Positions 41,760 to 51,872 are shown, counted from the stretch's first letter. The stretch: 64,000 bases of DNA from Verrucomicrobiia bacterium (GCA_030431475.1 JAUIJD010000004.1:1-64000); one strand, 5' to 3'. Notes: generated from the sequence alone by a model not told the origin. Translations and numbers: made by a program.

Positions 41760-43502
41760 GTGCCCGACGTCACCCGTGAAACCCTCTCCTCGGTGCTCGA
41801 GGAGATCGCCCTTCTCCTGGAACTGAAGGGCGAGAACCCCTTCAAGATCCGCGCCTACCGCCAGGGAGCCGAGATCGTCGAATCCTTCGACGGCGACATC
41901 GTGGCCCGCGCCCGCGAGGACGACCTGAAGGGCATCAAGGGCATCGGCGAGGCCCTCCAGCAGAAGCTCCATGAGCTGGCGACCACCGGGACGCTCGAGT
42001 TCCACCAGAAGCTGCGGGCCGAGTACCCGGATACGATCTTCGACCTGTTCGACGTCGAAGGGCTCGGGCCGAAGAAGGTGGCCGCGCTTCACCGGAAACT
42101 CGGCGTCGACTCCACCGCGTCCCTCAAACAGGCCTGCGAAGACGGCAAGGTCGCCGAACTCTCCGGCTTCGGGAAGAAGACCGAACAGAAGATCCTGGAA
42201 GCGCTGGCACGACGCGAGCGCTTCGCCGATCGCTTCCTGCTCCACACCGCCTCCAACGCCGCCGAGACCATCCTCGACCAGCTTCGCGCCCATCCGAAGG
42301 TGCTGCGCTGCCAGTACGCCGGCTCGCTGCGACGGTCGAAGGAAACCGTCGGCGATCTCGACTTCATCGTGGCGACCGACGCCCCCGGCGAGCTCACCCG
42401 GTGGTTCTCCGAAATGGAGATCGCCGACGAAACCATCGTGCGCGGCGACACCAAGTGCTCGATCCGTCTCGACAACGGGCTCCAGTGCGACCTCCGCGCG
42501 GTTTCGAACGACGAATACCCCTTCGCCCTCCAGTATTTCACCGGCTCGAAGGAGCACAACGTCGCCATCCGGTCCCGGGCTCTGAAGCAAGGGCTCTCCC
42601 TCAACGAGTATGGCTTCAGCGGCGACGGCGAGGTGCCCGATGTCCACGACGAGGCCGACCTCTACAAGGCGCTCGGCCTCGACTGCCCGCCGCCCGAGCT
42701 TCGTGAGAACCGAGGCGAGATCGAGGCGGCCGACGACGGCGAGCTGCCGCGCCTGGTCGAACTCGAGAACCTTCGCGGGACCTTCCACAACCACACCACC
42801 GCCTCCGACGGACGGGCCACCCTTGGGGAAATGGCCGACGCGGCCCTCGACCTCGGGCTCCGCTACCTGGGAATCGCCGACCATTCGAAGGCGTCGTTCC
42901 AGGCCAACGGGCTCGATGAGTCGCGACTGAGGAAGCAGATCGAGGACATCCGCGCGTGGAACCGGGAGCGGGGCGACGAACTCTGGATCTTCGCCGGCAG
43001 CGAGGTCGATATCCTCAAGGACGGCTCGCTCGATTTCGACGACGACCTGCTCGCCGAACTCGACTACAGCGTGGCTTCGGTCCACGCCTCGTTCACCCTC
43101 GACGAGAAGACCATGACCCGCCGCATCATCCGGGCCCTGGAGAACGAACACGTCACCATGCTCGGCCACCTCACCGGCCGGCTCCTGCTCCGCCGCGACG
43201 AGTATGCGGTGAACCACGAGAAGATCATCGACTGCGCGGCCGAGACCCGGACGATCATCGAACTCAACTGCAATCCCCGACGCCTCGACATGGACTGGCG
43301 CTGGTGGCGCAAGGCTCGCGACAAGGGCGTCCTCTGCGCGATCAATCCCGACGCCCACCGCCCCGAACAGTTCCAGTTCCTCAAGTTCGGCATCGGCATC
43401 GCCCGCAAGGGATGGCTGCGGAAGGAAGACATCCTCAACACCCGCGACCTCGAGTCGGTGAAGGACTACTTCGGCCAGCCGAAGGCGGAGCGCCGGTTAT
43501 GA
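41760..43502 (+). CDS. polX: DNA polymerase X family protein with PHP domain (PolX)
   Basis: Gap-filling DNA polymerase with a 3'-5' exonuclease/AP endonuclease PHP domain. The 580-residue protein starts at GTG. An N-terminal 8-kDa-type region (NPFKIRAYRQGAEIVESFDG) and helix-hairpin-helix motifs (LKGIKGIGEALQQKLHELA, GLGPKKVAALHRKLG) lead to the nucleotidyltransferase motif GSLRRSKETVGDLDFIVATD. The C-terminal PHP domain begins FHNHTTASDGRATLGEMADAA, with ADHSKA, GSEVDILKDG and CAINPDAH supplying metal ligands. Layout and length fit bacterial PolX. Confidence 0.95.
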   Translation: MPDVTRETLSSVLEEIALLLELKGENPFKIRAYRQGAEIVESFDGDIVARAREDDLKGIKGIGEALQQKLHELATTGTLEFHQKLRAEYPDTIFDLFDVEGLGPKKVAALHRKLGVDSTASLKQACEDGKVAELSGFGKKTEQKILEALARRERFADRFLLHTASNAAETILDQLRAHPKVLRCQYAGSLRRSKETVGDLDFIVATDAPGELTRWFSEMEIADETIVRGDTKCSIRLDNGLQCDLRAVSNDEYPFALQYFTGSKEHNVAIRSRALKQGLSLNEYGFSGDGEVPDVHDEADLYKALGLDCPPPELRENRGEIEAADDGELPRLVELENLRGTFHNHTTASDGRATLGEMADAALDLGLRYLGIADHSKASFQANGLDESRLRKQIEDIRAWNRERGDELWIFAGSEVDILKDGSLDFDDDLLAELDYSVASVHASFTLDEKTMTRRIIRALENEHVTMLGHLTGRLLLRRDEYAVNHEKIIDCAAETRTIIELNCNPRRLDMDWRWWRKARDKGVLCAINPDAHRPEQFQFLKFGIGIARKGWLRKEDILNTRDLESVKDYFGQPKAERRL

Positions 43503-43556
43503 AACCGGCATCTGCACCGCCGATGGAGCCGGCATCATAATCGACCGTCCCTCTTT

Positions 43557-44105
43557 CTACCACGGAAGAACCGTGTCCCACACGCTGGCACGCGCACAAC
43601 GCAACACCGCCTCGGCCTCGTCCACCCGGCGTAGCCCGCCCTTTTCCTCCAGAGCCTGCCAGCCCCGCTTGACGGCTTGGAGTTCGACGCCGATCCCGGC
43701 GATCCGCAGCACCACGTGGAAGGCGATCAGCACCCCGCCGACCGCCAGCACCCACATGGGCGCGATCCGCGGTTTCAGCAGGGAAAACACCAGGATCAAC
43801 GCGAGCAGTCCCGGGAGGATCCGCAGGTTCCACCAACCGGTGCGACGGCGGCGGGCCACCCGCTCGCCCTCGGCTTCCATCAGCCGCAGACCCGCCTCAC
43901 GCAAGGCCGCCCCCAGGGCCGCCGCGTCCCGCAGGTCCGAAGGCTTGCGCTTGGCCACCCCGAGCCGCTCGAAGAGCTCCGCCACCGTCAGGGAGCACTC
44001 GGTCCGCTGCCCCCGGAGCTTCATCCGACCCCAGAACCACCACCGCGCCACCATCGCACCGATCAGCACGAGAGCGGACAGCACGATGAGCAGGCGGACG
44101 ATCAC
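43557..44105 (-). CDS. Hypothetical membrane protein
   Basis: I do not recognise a family. The 182-residue protein from GTG has one N-terminal helix (LLIVLSALVLIGAMVARWWF), a soluble segment with an ELFERLGVAKRKPSDLRDAA motif, two adjacent membrane helices in the middle (LRILPGLLALILVFSLL, MWVLAVGGVLIAFHVVLRI) and a cytoplasmic tail. It lies downstream of hrpB on the same strand, after a repeat-containing gap. Confidence 0.6.
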   Translation of the reverse strand: MIVRLLIVLSALVLIGAMVARWWFWGRMKLRGQRTECSLTVAELFERLGVAKRKPSDLRDAAALGAALREAGLRLMEAEGERVARRRRTGWWNLRILPGLLALILVFSLLKPRIAPMWVLAVGGVLIAFHVVLRIAGIGVELQAVKRGWQALEEKGGLRRVDEAEAVLRCARASVWDTVLPW

Positions 44106-44285
44106 GCACCCAAGTCAAATCCCCCACCCGCAACTTCCAAGCGCAATCGCCCCGGAGCGCCCCCACCCGGACGCCGGGTTCACCCGGCTGGAGCCCAAGC
44201 CCACCCCCCAAGCTCCTTCGCTGCCTTCGCTGCCGTCTGTAAAAACTCCCCACAACCTCCAGCTCCCCAAGCTCCGCCCGCCGCG
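44106..44285. repeat. Intergenic segment with a hairpin repeat and a tandem 9-mer
   Basis: This 180-base gap holds no gene. It contains the hairpin GCCGGG-TTCA-CCCGGC (44174-44189), near-identical to the core of the terminator hairpin at 62347-62363. It also holds two exact tandem copies of CCTTCGCTG (44216-44233), followed by TCTGTAAAAAC. The gap is unusually C-rich and low-complexity. Confidence 0.55.
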
Positions 44286-46886
44286 TCACTCCCTACACCT
44301 CGGATCCTCCGGCCAGGGATGCTTCGGATACCTTCCCGCCAGATCCTTCCTCATCTGGGCGTAGCCGCGCTCCCAGAAACTCTCCAGGTCGCTCGTCACC
44401 TGCCACGGCCTCCGGTTCGGCGCCTGGACCTCGACCTTCAGCCGCACCCGCCCGTCCGCGATGGTCGGGGTGGTCCACTGCCCGAAAAGATCCCGGACCA
44501 TCGCCCCGATCACCGGCTCGCCGTCCAGCGAGTAGCGGACCTTCGCCTGCCTACCTCCCGCCAGCTTCACCCGCTCCGGCGCGTAGGCATCCAGCGCGGC
44601 CCGTTGGGGCGCGCTCAACCAGTCGCGCAGCACCGGCCAGACCTCGGCATCCTTGATCTCCTTGTAGCGCACCGCCCCGTGACAGATCTGGGCCACCGCC
44701 GCCTCACGGTCGTCATCGCCCCAGCCCGGCAGCTCCAACTCGGGCATCCACCCGGAAAGCTGGGCCAGTCGCGCACACCACTGCTCGACCGAATCATCCC
44801 AGCGTTTCAAACGAAGCTCATCCTGCAGAACCTTCTCGGCCAGCAGCTCCGCCGCCGCATCCAGATTCACCTCTTGTTCCCGCTCGACGAAGCTCAGTAC
44901 CAGGTCCCGGAAACGACACTCCTCACGGCCGACCACGCATCGCTTCACGTCGTCCCAGACCACCCCGGATTCCTTTTTCAACTCTTGCGGATAAATCTGC
45001 CTAATCTGCTGGATCTCAACTTTTGATAATCTTCTCACGAAGGTATTCACATCCTTGCCCTCAACCTCCGTGATCTCGCCGCCGACAAACACCGAATCCC
45101 CGCTCACCGCGCTGCGCTCATCGAGTTTTCCCCGACGCTTTCCCACCAATCGGCACGAGCGGGTGCCCAGCCCCAGGCCGATTCCCACCCGATCGCTAAA
45201 GCCCTCAAGCAAGGCCAAGCCGACCTGAGTCTGACGCCTGTTCCAATCGATTGTTTCAATCGGCCATTTTCGCCGATTGGCCAGATCCACCAGGCGCTTG
45301 AAGCTCTGCGAAAGCTCCCGGGCCGCCCGTCCATGCACCCCGATCTGCGCCACCCGCTTGGGGTCGAATTTCATCGCCACCGCCGACTCGAATCCCCGCC
45401 ACTCCGCCTGAAAATCGGAGTAATCGTCATCCTCAACGAAGTGCCGCATCCCGTCCCCACGGCCCGCCCACACGCTCTCCCCCTGGACGGCGGCGCTGAC
45501 GAATGCCATCTCGGTCACGCAACCGTGCTCCACCCCGGCCAGCATCAGACGGGCGTAGCGCGGCTCCAGCGGCAGCTCTCCCATGGCCCGGCCTTCCCCG
45601 GTGAGGCGCCCTTCGGCATCGAGGGCCCCGAGATCCCGAAGCAAGGCCTCGGCACGTTCGAGTGAGATTTCCTCGGGCGCCTCGAGCCAGCGGAACTCCC
45701 GCACCTCCCCCACCCCCGCCCCTTTCAGCATGAGCACGGCCTCGGCCAGATCGACGCGCCGCACCTCCGGAATCTCAAAGGCCGGACGCCGGGCGTGATC
45801 CGCCTCGCTCCACAAGCGGAAGCAGCGCCCGGGGGCCGTGCGGCCGGCCCTCCCCGCGCGTTGATCCGCGGCCGCCCGGGAGATCTTCTCGATCATCAAG
45901 GTCCCGATCCCACGCCGCGGATCGAACCTCGAAAGGCGCGCCAGCCCGGCATCCACGACCGTCCGCACGCCGTCGATGGTCAACGAGGTCTCCGCGATGT
46001 TGGTCGAAACGATGATCTTCGGCGTTTTCGACGGAGCGATTGCCGCCACCTGGAGCTGCGGGGACAGGCCGCCGTGCAGCGGGTGGACCGACCAACCCCG
46101 GCTCCAGTTCCCGGCCTCGATCGCCGATACCGTCCGACGGATCTCATGGGCACCGGGAAGGAAACACAGCACATTCCCGCACTCCGGGTCGGAAAGCGCC
46201 TCCCGGCACGCGGCCGCGACGCGATCCCAGACCGGCGCGTCGCCCATCCTTCCGCTCCGGTCACGCACCGGCTTCGTCGCACGCTGGAACACTTCCACGG
46301 GAAAGGTCCGCCCGCCCGCCTCGAGCATCCGGGCCGAGGGCGCCGGTCCGCGTCCGCCGGCTCCGTGATCCGCCCGGATTTCCTGCAGAAACTCCTTCAG
46401 CCCCGCGGTCTCAAGCGTGGCCGACATCACCACCACCCGCAGGTCCGGGCGGTCGCCCTCCTGCAGGTCGAGGCACCGGCCCAGCCCGACATCCATGGCG
46501 AGACGGCGCTCGTGAAACTCGTCGAACACCACCGCCGCGACGCCCTCGAGACGCGGGTCGTCCTGCAACCATCGCTGGAACACCCCGTCGGTGAGATAGA
46601 TGATGCGCGTGTCCCGGCCGTATCGGCGGTCGAAGCGCACCGAGTAGCCGACTTCGCCCCCGACCGCCCCACCCCGCTGTCCCGCCACCCATCCGGCGAG
46701 CATTCGGGCGGCCATCCGGCGCGGCTCCACCACCACGATCCGGCCTTCGAGACCGGTCTCCAGGAGCATCCCCGGGACCGCGGTCGATTTGCCCGATCCC
46801 GTCGGCGCCTTGAGCAGGATCCGCCCGCCCGGCACCGCCGCCTGCTTCAGCTCCTCCTCGATCTCGAATACCGGCAAACGCACGCG
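44286..46886 (-). CDS. hrpB: ATP-dependent RNA helicase, HrpB type
   Basis: A DEAH-family helicase of about 866 residues. It has Walker A LLKAPTGSGKSTAVPGML, DEFHER, MSATLE, VSTNIAETSLTIDGVRTVVD and QRAGRAGRTAPGRCFRLW, all in the expected order. The C-terminal region (LLEGFSDRVGIGLGLGTRSC, WLSAPQRAALDAYAP, ATPTIADGRVRLKVEVQAP-like) is the HrpB-specific domain. The track start is a TTG at 46925; the GTG at 46886 gives RLPVFEIEEEL, the usual HrpB N-terminus, and I prefer it. E. coli HrpB lacks a known essential role. It is divergent from tatA. Confidence 0.9.
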   Translation of the reverse strand, partial: RVRLPVFEIEEELKQAAVPGGRILLKAPTGSGKSTAVPGMLLETGLEGRIVVVEPRRMAARMLAGWVAGQRGGAVGGEVGYSVRFDRRYGRDTRIIYLTDGVFQRWLQDDPRLEGVAAVVFDEFHERRLAMDVGLGRCLDLQEGDRPDLRVVVMSATLETAGLKEFLQEIRADHGAGGRGPAPSARMLEAGGRTFPVEVFQRATKPVRDRSGRMGDAPVWDRVAAACREALSDPECGNVLCFLPGAHEIRRTVSAIEAGNWSRGWSVHPLHGGLSPQLQVAAIAPSKTPKIIVSTNIAETSLTIDGVRTVVDAGLARLSRFDPRRGIGTLMIEKISRAAADQRAGRAGRTAPGRCFRLWSEADHARRPAFEIPEVRRVDLAEAVLMLKGAGVGEVREFRWLEAPEEISLERAEALLRDLGALDAEGRLTGEGRAMGELPLEPRYARLMLAGVEHGCVTEMAFVSAAVQGESVWAGRGDGMRHFVEDDDYSDFQAEWRGFESAVAMKFDPKRVAQIGVHGRAARELSQSFKRLVDLANRRKWPIETIDWNRRQTQVGLALLEGFSDRVGIGLGLGTRSCRLVGKRRGKLDERSAVSGDSVFVGGEITEVEGKDVNTFVRRLSKVEIQQIRQIYPQELKKESGVVWDDVKRCVVGREECRFRDLVLSFVEREQEVNLDAAAELLAEKVLQDELRLKRWDDSVEQWCARLAQLSGWMPELELPGWGDDDREAAVAQICHGAVRYKEIKDAEVWPVLRDWLSAPQRAALDAYAPERVKLAGGRQAKVRYSLDGEPVIGAMVRDLFGQWTTPTIADGRVRLKVEVQAPNRRPWQVTSDLESFWERGYAQMRKDLAGRYPKHPWPEDPRCRE

Positions 46887-47015
46887 GATCCCGTAACGAA
46901 GAAATTTCGGATGCCAAAGCACCAATGCCGAAACCCCGCCACCACTGAAAGCTCACGCCCTCCCCGACCGTTATTCGCCGTTGCTAACCGGGCACGCCGC
47001 CCGTAATTTCAACAC

Positions 47016-47267
47016 ATGAACGCGCTGCTCGCCTTCGGCATGCCACAGGGACCGGAATGGGTCATCATCTTCGTCGTCGTGCTTCTGCTCTTCGGAGCCA
47101 AGAAGATCCCGGAACTCGCCCGCGGTCTGGGCAAGAGCATGGGAGAGTTCAAGAAGGCCAAGGACGAGTTCGAGCGCGAGATCAAGAGCGCCGAAGCCGA
47201 GGCTTCCGAGGACAAGGAGGAAGCCAAGGTCAAGGAGGTCGCCGGCAAGGAACCGCGTGAAGTCTGA
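47016..47267 (+). CDS. tatA: Twin-arginine translocase subunit TatA/TatE
   Basis: An 83-residue single-pass membrane component of the Tat export pathway. A membrane helix ([20 protein letters not shown]) with the conserved F-G-x-x-K-x-P-E hinge is followed by an amphipathic helix ([20 protein letters not shown]) and an acidic/basic tail. It stands alone; tatB and tatC are not in the window. It is four bases upstream of an EEP lipoprotein gene. Confidence 0.94.
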   Translation: MNALLAFGMPQGPEWVIIFVVVLLLFGAKKIPELARGLGKSMGEFKKAKDEFEREIKSAEAEASEDKEEAKVKEVAGKEPREV

Positions 47268-47271
47268 TCCG

Positions 47272-48285
47272 ATGCGCGACTTCCGGCGATTCATCACCGC
47301 CCCGGGAATCCTCGGGGCGTTTCTTTTGGGCCTCGCCTCGTGCGAGAAGGAAGCCCCCGCCGCCCAGTGGGAGGGCGAGAAGGTCACAAGCGAAGCCGCC
47401 CCACCGGCCACCGAAACACCGGCCACCGAAACACCGGCCACCGAAGCCACCGCCACCGATGGCGAGACGCTCCGGTTCATCGCCTACAACGTCGAGAACT
47501 GGCTGACGATGGACCGCTACATCGACAACCAGCGCGTCAACGGGAAGCCCAAGCCGGAGTCGGAACGCGAGGCGGTGGTCACCCTGCTGGCCCGCCATCG
47601 GCCCGATGTCATCGGCCTGTGCGAGATCGGCACGCCGGAGGACCTCACCGATCTCCAGGATCGATTGAAGGCGGCGGGGGTCGATCTTCCCCACGCCCAT
47701 CACACCGGTGGCGCCGACGACACCCGCCACCTGGCCATGCTGTCGCGCCATCCCTTCGCGTCGCTCGAGCTCCACGAGGACCTCGATTACGAGCTTGAAG
47801 GGCGGACCTTCGGCATGGGTCGCGGCATTCTCGATGTCACCGTGGATTCTCCGGTCGGTGAGATCCGATTCCTCGGCGCCCACCTCAAGTCGAAGCGCGA
47901 GATTCCGGAGGCCGACCAGGAGATGATGCGACGCGCCGAGGCCCACCTGCTGCGCGAGCAGGCGACCCGGATCCTCAAGGCCGACCCCGAGACCCCGCTC
48001 ATCGTCTACGGCGACATGAACGACACCCGTCAGTCTTCGGCCGTCCGCACGCTTCGCGGCCCGAACCAGGGTCCGCTCAAGCTCGGCATGGCGTGGCTCA
48101 AGGACGACCGCGGGGAGACCTGGACCCACTTCTGGTCGTACCAGGATGTCTACTCCCGCTTCGACTACGTCTTCTTCAACAACCCGGTCACCGACCGCGC
48201 GTTGTGGGAGGAGTGCGAGGTGATCGGCGACGACGAGTGGGCCGAAGCCAGCGATCACCGCGCGTTGCTGTTCATCATCCGGTAG
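47272..48285 (+). CDS. EEP family lipoprotein (endonuclease/exonuclease/phosphatase)
   Basis: A 337-residue exported protein. The ATG at 47272 (MRDFRRFITAPGILG) is chosen over the GTG at 47257, which overlaps tatA. A lipoprotein signal ends at LLGLASCEK. A Thr/Pro/Glu-rich linker contains three PATET-like repeats. The EEP domain has FIAYNVENW, VIGLCEIG, LIVYGDMNDTR and EASDHRALLF, so the catalytic set is intact. Following tatA may be coincidental; its signal is lipoprotein type, not twin-arginine. Confidence 0.85.
   Translation: MRDFRRFITAPGILGAFLLGLASCEKEAPAAQWEGEKVTSEAAPPATETPATETPATEATATDGETLRFIAYNVENWLTMDRYIDNQRVNGKPKPESEREAVVTLLARHRPDVIGLCEIGTPEDLTDLQDRLKAAGVDLPHAHHTGGADDTRHLAMLSRHPFASLELHEDLDYELEGRTFGMGRGILDVTVDSPVGEIRFLGAHLKSKREIPEADQEMMRRAEAHLLREQATRILKADPETPLIVYGDMNDTRQSSAVRTLRGPNQGPLKLGMAWLKDDRGETWTHFWSYQDVYSRFDYVFFNNPVTDRALWEECEVIGDDEWAEASDHRALLFIIR
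47404..47448 (+). repeat. Three 15-bp tandem repeats in the lipoprotein linker
   Basis: Two exact copies of CCGGCCACCGAAACA and one diverged copy lie in frame, encoding PATET-PATET-PATEA. They lie between the lipid anchor and the catalytic domain, so copy-number change would only alter spacer length. Confidence 0.8.
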
Positions 48286-48309
48286 GCGGCACGCTCCGCC
48301 CCGCCGCCG

Positions 48310-49920
48310 CTAGTCGCCCACTTCGATTCGGAAGTAGGCCGTTTCGTCAGCGGATTCGATGTCGATCTTCACTTCGCCCTCGGCGGTGACGCTGACATCG
48401 CCCGCTTCCAGCGGAAACTCGACGAAGGACTCGAGGTCATCCGACTTCCCAAGCCCGAGGACCAGGGTGAACACTCCGGTGACGGGATCGCGCTCGATCA
48501 CCGGATTCGGCACCGACAGCGCCCGGAACTGCCCGCCGGTGAACAGTCCGGCCTCATTCGCCTTCGCAAGGAGTTCGTCCGCCTCCGCCGATTGATCCAT
48601 CGCCCGATCGAAGCCCAGATCCCGAAGGACGTATTCCATCCAGTCGTTGAAACCGTCGCCATCGCCGTCCTCGGCCGCCGACAACACCGTCGCCGAAATC
48701 GTCAGCACGAAGCTCGGCTGGTCGGGGTCGTTGCTCGAAATGGTCAGCTCGGTTTCAAATTCTCCCGCGACCGCGGAAGTGAAGTCGATCGTGAAGGTCT
48801 CCGTCGCACCCGCATCCACCTTCGTCGGGGGCGCTTCCGCCAATGTGAACGCCGCATCCCCGTTCAGCACCGCTGCGATGCCGTTCAACTCGCCGTCCCC
48901 GAGATTGACGATCTGAAAAACGAGCGAATCCGCCGACGCCACCAGCATCGGACCGAGAGCCCCTCCCGCGCCTCCATTCGTCAGGATCTCGCCGGCCGGC
49001 TGCTCGACGCTGATTTCGGGCTCGGCGATCTTGAAGAAGCTGGCATCTCCCCCGGCCGCCACACGAACCGTCTCCCCCTGAGCCCCGGCGGGCACCGTGG
49101 CCTGACCTTCGAGGTCACTGCCCCAGGCCACCACGGTTCCGTCGCTCTTGAGGGCGATCAGGTGATTGTCGCCGGAAGCGACGGCAACCACTTCCGAGGC
49201 CGCTTCGAGCGGCACGTCTTTCTGGCTCCGATGATTGCGCCCCCACACCACCACCGATCCATCATCCTTCAACGCCGCACTGTGGAACTCTCCCGCAACA
49301 ACGGCACTCACACCGGCCGTTGCCTCCACCGGGACGTTGCACTGTCCATAGAGATTCCACCCCCAGGCGACGACGCCACCAGCCTCGGTGAGTGCCAGCA
49401 GGTGATTTCCGCCGGCGGCGATCGCCGTCACGCCCGAGGTCGCCGAGACCGGCACGATCGTCTGCCCGTAGTCGGCGAATCCCCACACACGCACCGCGCC
49501 TTCGCCCGTGAGGGCCGCGCTGTGGAAGTCGCCCGCAGCCACCGCGAGTACCCCACCGCCCAGATCGGTCGGCACCTCGGTCTGGCCGGAAGTGTTGAGG
49601 CCGGTCGCGAGCACGTCCCCGGCCTCGGTAAGAAGCAGGGTATGACTCCGGCCCGCTGACACCTGGGCCACCTCGGTGGTTGTGGGAAAGTCGAGCTGGC
49701 CGCTCGCGTTCACCCCCCAACCGTCGATCTCATTCCGGAAGCTCCGGACAACCTGGTGGTTGCGGCTCGCCGAAATGGAGACCACATCGCGCAAACGGTC
49801 ATCAAGATCACCCGGTAGCGAACCACCCGGCGAGCCGGCGATGAGCCATGCCGGATCCGCTGCCGAAAGCGTGAGCGCACCGGAAAGAGAAGCGAGAAGG
49901 AGACGCGGCCCGAGTTGCAC
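48310..49920 (-). CDS. Secreted RCC1-repeat protein with an abnormal-spindle-like/Ig-type domain
   Basis: A 536-residue exported protein from GTG with signal MQLGPRLLLASLSGALTLSAA. About six RCC1-like propeller repeats follow (VAAGDFHSAALTGEGAVRVWG, IAAGGNHLLALTEAGGVVAWG, VVAGEFHSAALKDDGSVVVWG). Next is a choice-of-anchor-D-like Ig domain (FTIDFTSAVAGEFETELTIS, SNDPDQPSFVLTI). A C-terminal region with an EF-hand-like DGDGDGFNDWMEYVL then leads to an end domain typical of verrucomicrobial secreted proteins. No PEP-CTERM motif is seen. Role unknown; RCC1 propellers mediate protein binding. Confidence 0.82.
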   Translation of the reverse strand: MQLGPRLLLASLSGALTLSAADPAWLIAGSPGGSLPGDLDDRLRDVVSISASRNHQVVRSFRNEIDGWGVNASGQLDFPTTTEVAQVSAGRSHTLLLTEAGDVLATGLNTSGQTEVPTDLGGGVLAVAAGDFHSAALTGEGAVRVWGFADYGQTIVPVSATSGVTAIAAGGNHLLALTEAGGVVAWGWNLYGQCNVPVEATAGVSAVVAGEFHSAALKDDGSVVVWGRNHRSQKDVPLEAASEVVAVASGDNHLIALKSDGTVVAWGSDLEGQATVPAGAQGETVRVAAGGDASFFKIAEPEISVEQPAGEILTNGGAGGALGPMLVASADSLVFQIVNLGDGELNGIAAVLNGDAAFTLAEAPPTKVDAGATETFTIDFTSAVAGEFETELTISSNDPDQPSFVLTISATVLSAAEDGDGDGFNDWMEYVLRDLGFDRAMDQSAEADELLAKANEAGLFTGGQFRALSVPNPVIERDPVTGVFTLVLGLGKSDDLESFVEFPLEAGDVSVTAEGEVKIDIESADETAYFRIEVGD

Positions 49921-49987
49921 TCCTGAAGCATGAACCTCGGCTTCCTTCCGTCGAGGGTAATCTCTTGGGACCAGGCCGCTCCCGCCA

Positions 49988-51859
49988 CTACCTCAGCTCG
50001 ATCATCCGGGCGCTCAGCGGAGGCAGATCCGGAAGCCGCACCCCATCGTCCGGGAGCACGGAGACCTCCACCGTGGTCTGCCAGTCATCGACCAACCGCT
50101 CGCCGAAACTCAGTCGACCCGAGGTCTTGCCGGCCCACTCGAGCGCGTGCTTCGGGATCCTGACCCGCACATCATGCAAGGCCTCGGTGCCGTGGAAGTT
50201 CGCGACCACGAGAAAGGCCTGGCCGCTGGCCGGGTCGCGGCGGAGGAAGGCATAGAGCCAGTGACCGCTGACCGTTTCGCCCGGCATCCGGCCATAGGCT
50301 TCGTTCTCCTTGTTGGCGTGATTCAGACCGTAGAACTCGCCCTTGGCGAAAGCCGGCTCCTTCACCACCGCCAGCAGCCGCCCATACCACTCGCGCAGCG
50401 CCCGCTGCTCGTCGGACAAGCGCCCGCCGTCGAAGGCCCCGTCGTTCACCCACTTCTGGAACTCGGGCATGGCCCAGTAGTCGAAGATGGTCGTTCTCGC
50501 GTCGTCGCCCCCGAAGCCCTCCGCCCCCAGCGCCGGCTCGCCGACCTCCTGCCCGGAGTAGACCATGACGGGCCCGCGACCCATGCCGAACATCACCGCA
50601 CTCACCGGCCGCCCGACCGCCATTCCGAGCCCGCCCCATTCCTTCGGCGAGGCCAGGCGGATCTCATCGTGGTTCTCCGCGTAGCGCAACGAGCGATGAA
50701 AGCGCTCGCCGGTGAAGGTGAGCTCGTCGAGGTCATTGGCCCACTTCAACCCGCCGTGGAAGTCGTCGTAGAGCCCGAGGCAGATGTCATAGACCGGATC
50801 GTCGTAGACCGCGTCGAAGCCCGACTCCAGCAGCGCATCGAGGACGTTGCCATCGGTCAGCTTGGCCGGATCGTTGTCGTAGGCCTCGCCGAACACGTAA
50901 ACCTCGGCGTCGCGCTCGCGGGCCCGGGAGATCATCCACCGCCAGAATTCCATCGGCACCATGTGCGCCATGTCCACCCGGAAGCCCGCCACGCCCATGC
51001 CCTGCCAGTAGGCGAAGATCTCGTCCATCTTGCGCCAGGTGTCCGGAACCTCGTCCGGCGATGCGTCGGGCCCCGGAAGGTGCGAGGTGTCGCGCCCCTT
51101 GGTGAAGTCGTGACCGTAGTTCAGCTTCACCGTTTCATACCAGTCGCCCTCGCCCGGGGCGAAGGTGATCGAGTTGTTGCCGGTGACCCGGACGAAATCG
51201 GTCTCGGGCTCGAAGCGCCCGGTGCATCCCGGCTTGCCCTCGGTCGGCAGCTTCAGCGGCGGACCGCCGTCGGCCATGCCCGGCTGGACGTAGAAGAAGT
51301 TGTTCTCCTTCGAAAAGAACTGCGACGGGTCATCCCCCTCGCCGAAGCTCAGCTCCGGGCGCACGTCCGATGCGTAGCTGCGCGCCACATGGTTCGGGAC
51401 GAAATCGATGAACACCTCCATCCCGTGCTTCCGACAGCGCTCGATCAGCGCCTGGAACTCCTCGATCCGCTGCGCCGGGTCGTCGGCGTAGTCAGGGCAG
51501 ATGTCAAAGTAGTCGCGGACCGCATAGGGACTCCCCGCGATGCCTTTTAGGATGTCCGCCGGATCGGCCGGGCGCCCGGGATACGCGGTGCCGCTGGCCT
51601 GTTCGATCACGCCGGTCAGCCACAGATGTGTGATCCCCATCTCCTTCAGCGCGCCCAGCGAGCGGTCGTTGAAGTCCGAGAACTTCCCGCAGCCGTTCTC
51701 CGCCAGCGTGCCGTTGGGCTTCCGGGTCTCGTCGGTATTTCCGAACAGCCGCGGCAGCACCTGATAGATCACCGGCCGCTCGGCCTGGGCGGGACTCATG
51801 AAACTCATCGCCCCCATCCATGCGGCGGCAACCCCGCTTTGCCAATGATGCATTCCCAT
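49988..51859 (-). CDS. Secreted alpha-amylase family (GH13) enzyme
   Basis: A 623-residue exported hydrolase with signal peptide ending SPAQA-ERP. The GH13 barrel motifs are present: EVFIDFVPNHVA (region I), VAGFRVDMAHM (catalytic Asp, region II), EVYVFGEAYD (acid Glu, region III) and RYAENHDEIR (region IV). A C-terminal all-beta domain follows. It should act on alpha-glucans in the periplasm or outside the cell. It is 13 bases downstream of a GPH/SLC45-like sugar transporter gene on the same strand, so the two probably form a sugar-utilisation unit. Confidence 0.92.
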   Translation of the reverse strand: MGMHHWQSGVAAAWMGAMSFMSPAQAERPVIYQVLPRLFGNTDETRKPNGTLAENGCGKFSDFNDRSLGALKEMGITHLWLTGVIEQASGTAYPGRPADPADILKGIAGSPYAVRDYFDICPDYADDPAQRIEEFQALIERCRKHGMEVFIDFVPNHVARSYASDVRPELSFGEGDDPSQFFSKENNFFYVQPGMADGGPPLKLPTEGKPGCTGRFEPETDFVRVTGNNSITFAPGEGDWYETVKLNYGHDFTKGRDTSHLPGPDASPDEVPDTWRKMDEIFAYWQGMGVAGFRVDMAHMVPMEFWRWMISRARERDAEVYVFGEAYDNDPAKLTDGNVLDALLESGFDAVYDDPVYDICLGLYDDFHGGLKWANDLDELTFTGERFHRSLRYAENHDEIRLASPKEWGGLGMAVGRPVSAVMFGMGRGPVMVYSGQEVGEPALGAEGFGGDDARTTIFDYWAMPEFQKWVNDGAFDGGRLSDEQRALREWYGRLLAVVKEPAFAKGEFYGLNHANKENEAYGRMPGETVSGHWLYAFLRRDPASGQAFLVVANFHGTEALHDVRVRIPKHALEWAGKTSGRLSFGERLVDDWQTTVEVSVLPDDGVRLPDLPPLSARMIELR

Positions 51860-51872
51860 GGTCTTCGAATCG

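Noticed and set aside
44216-44233. Start of a CRISPR-like array in the C-rich gap
   Set aside because: Only two copies of a 9-base unit, no spacers, no cas genes.
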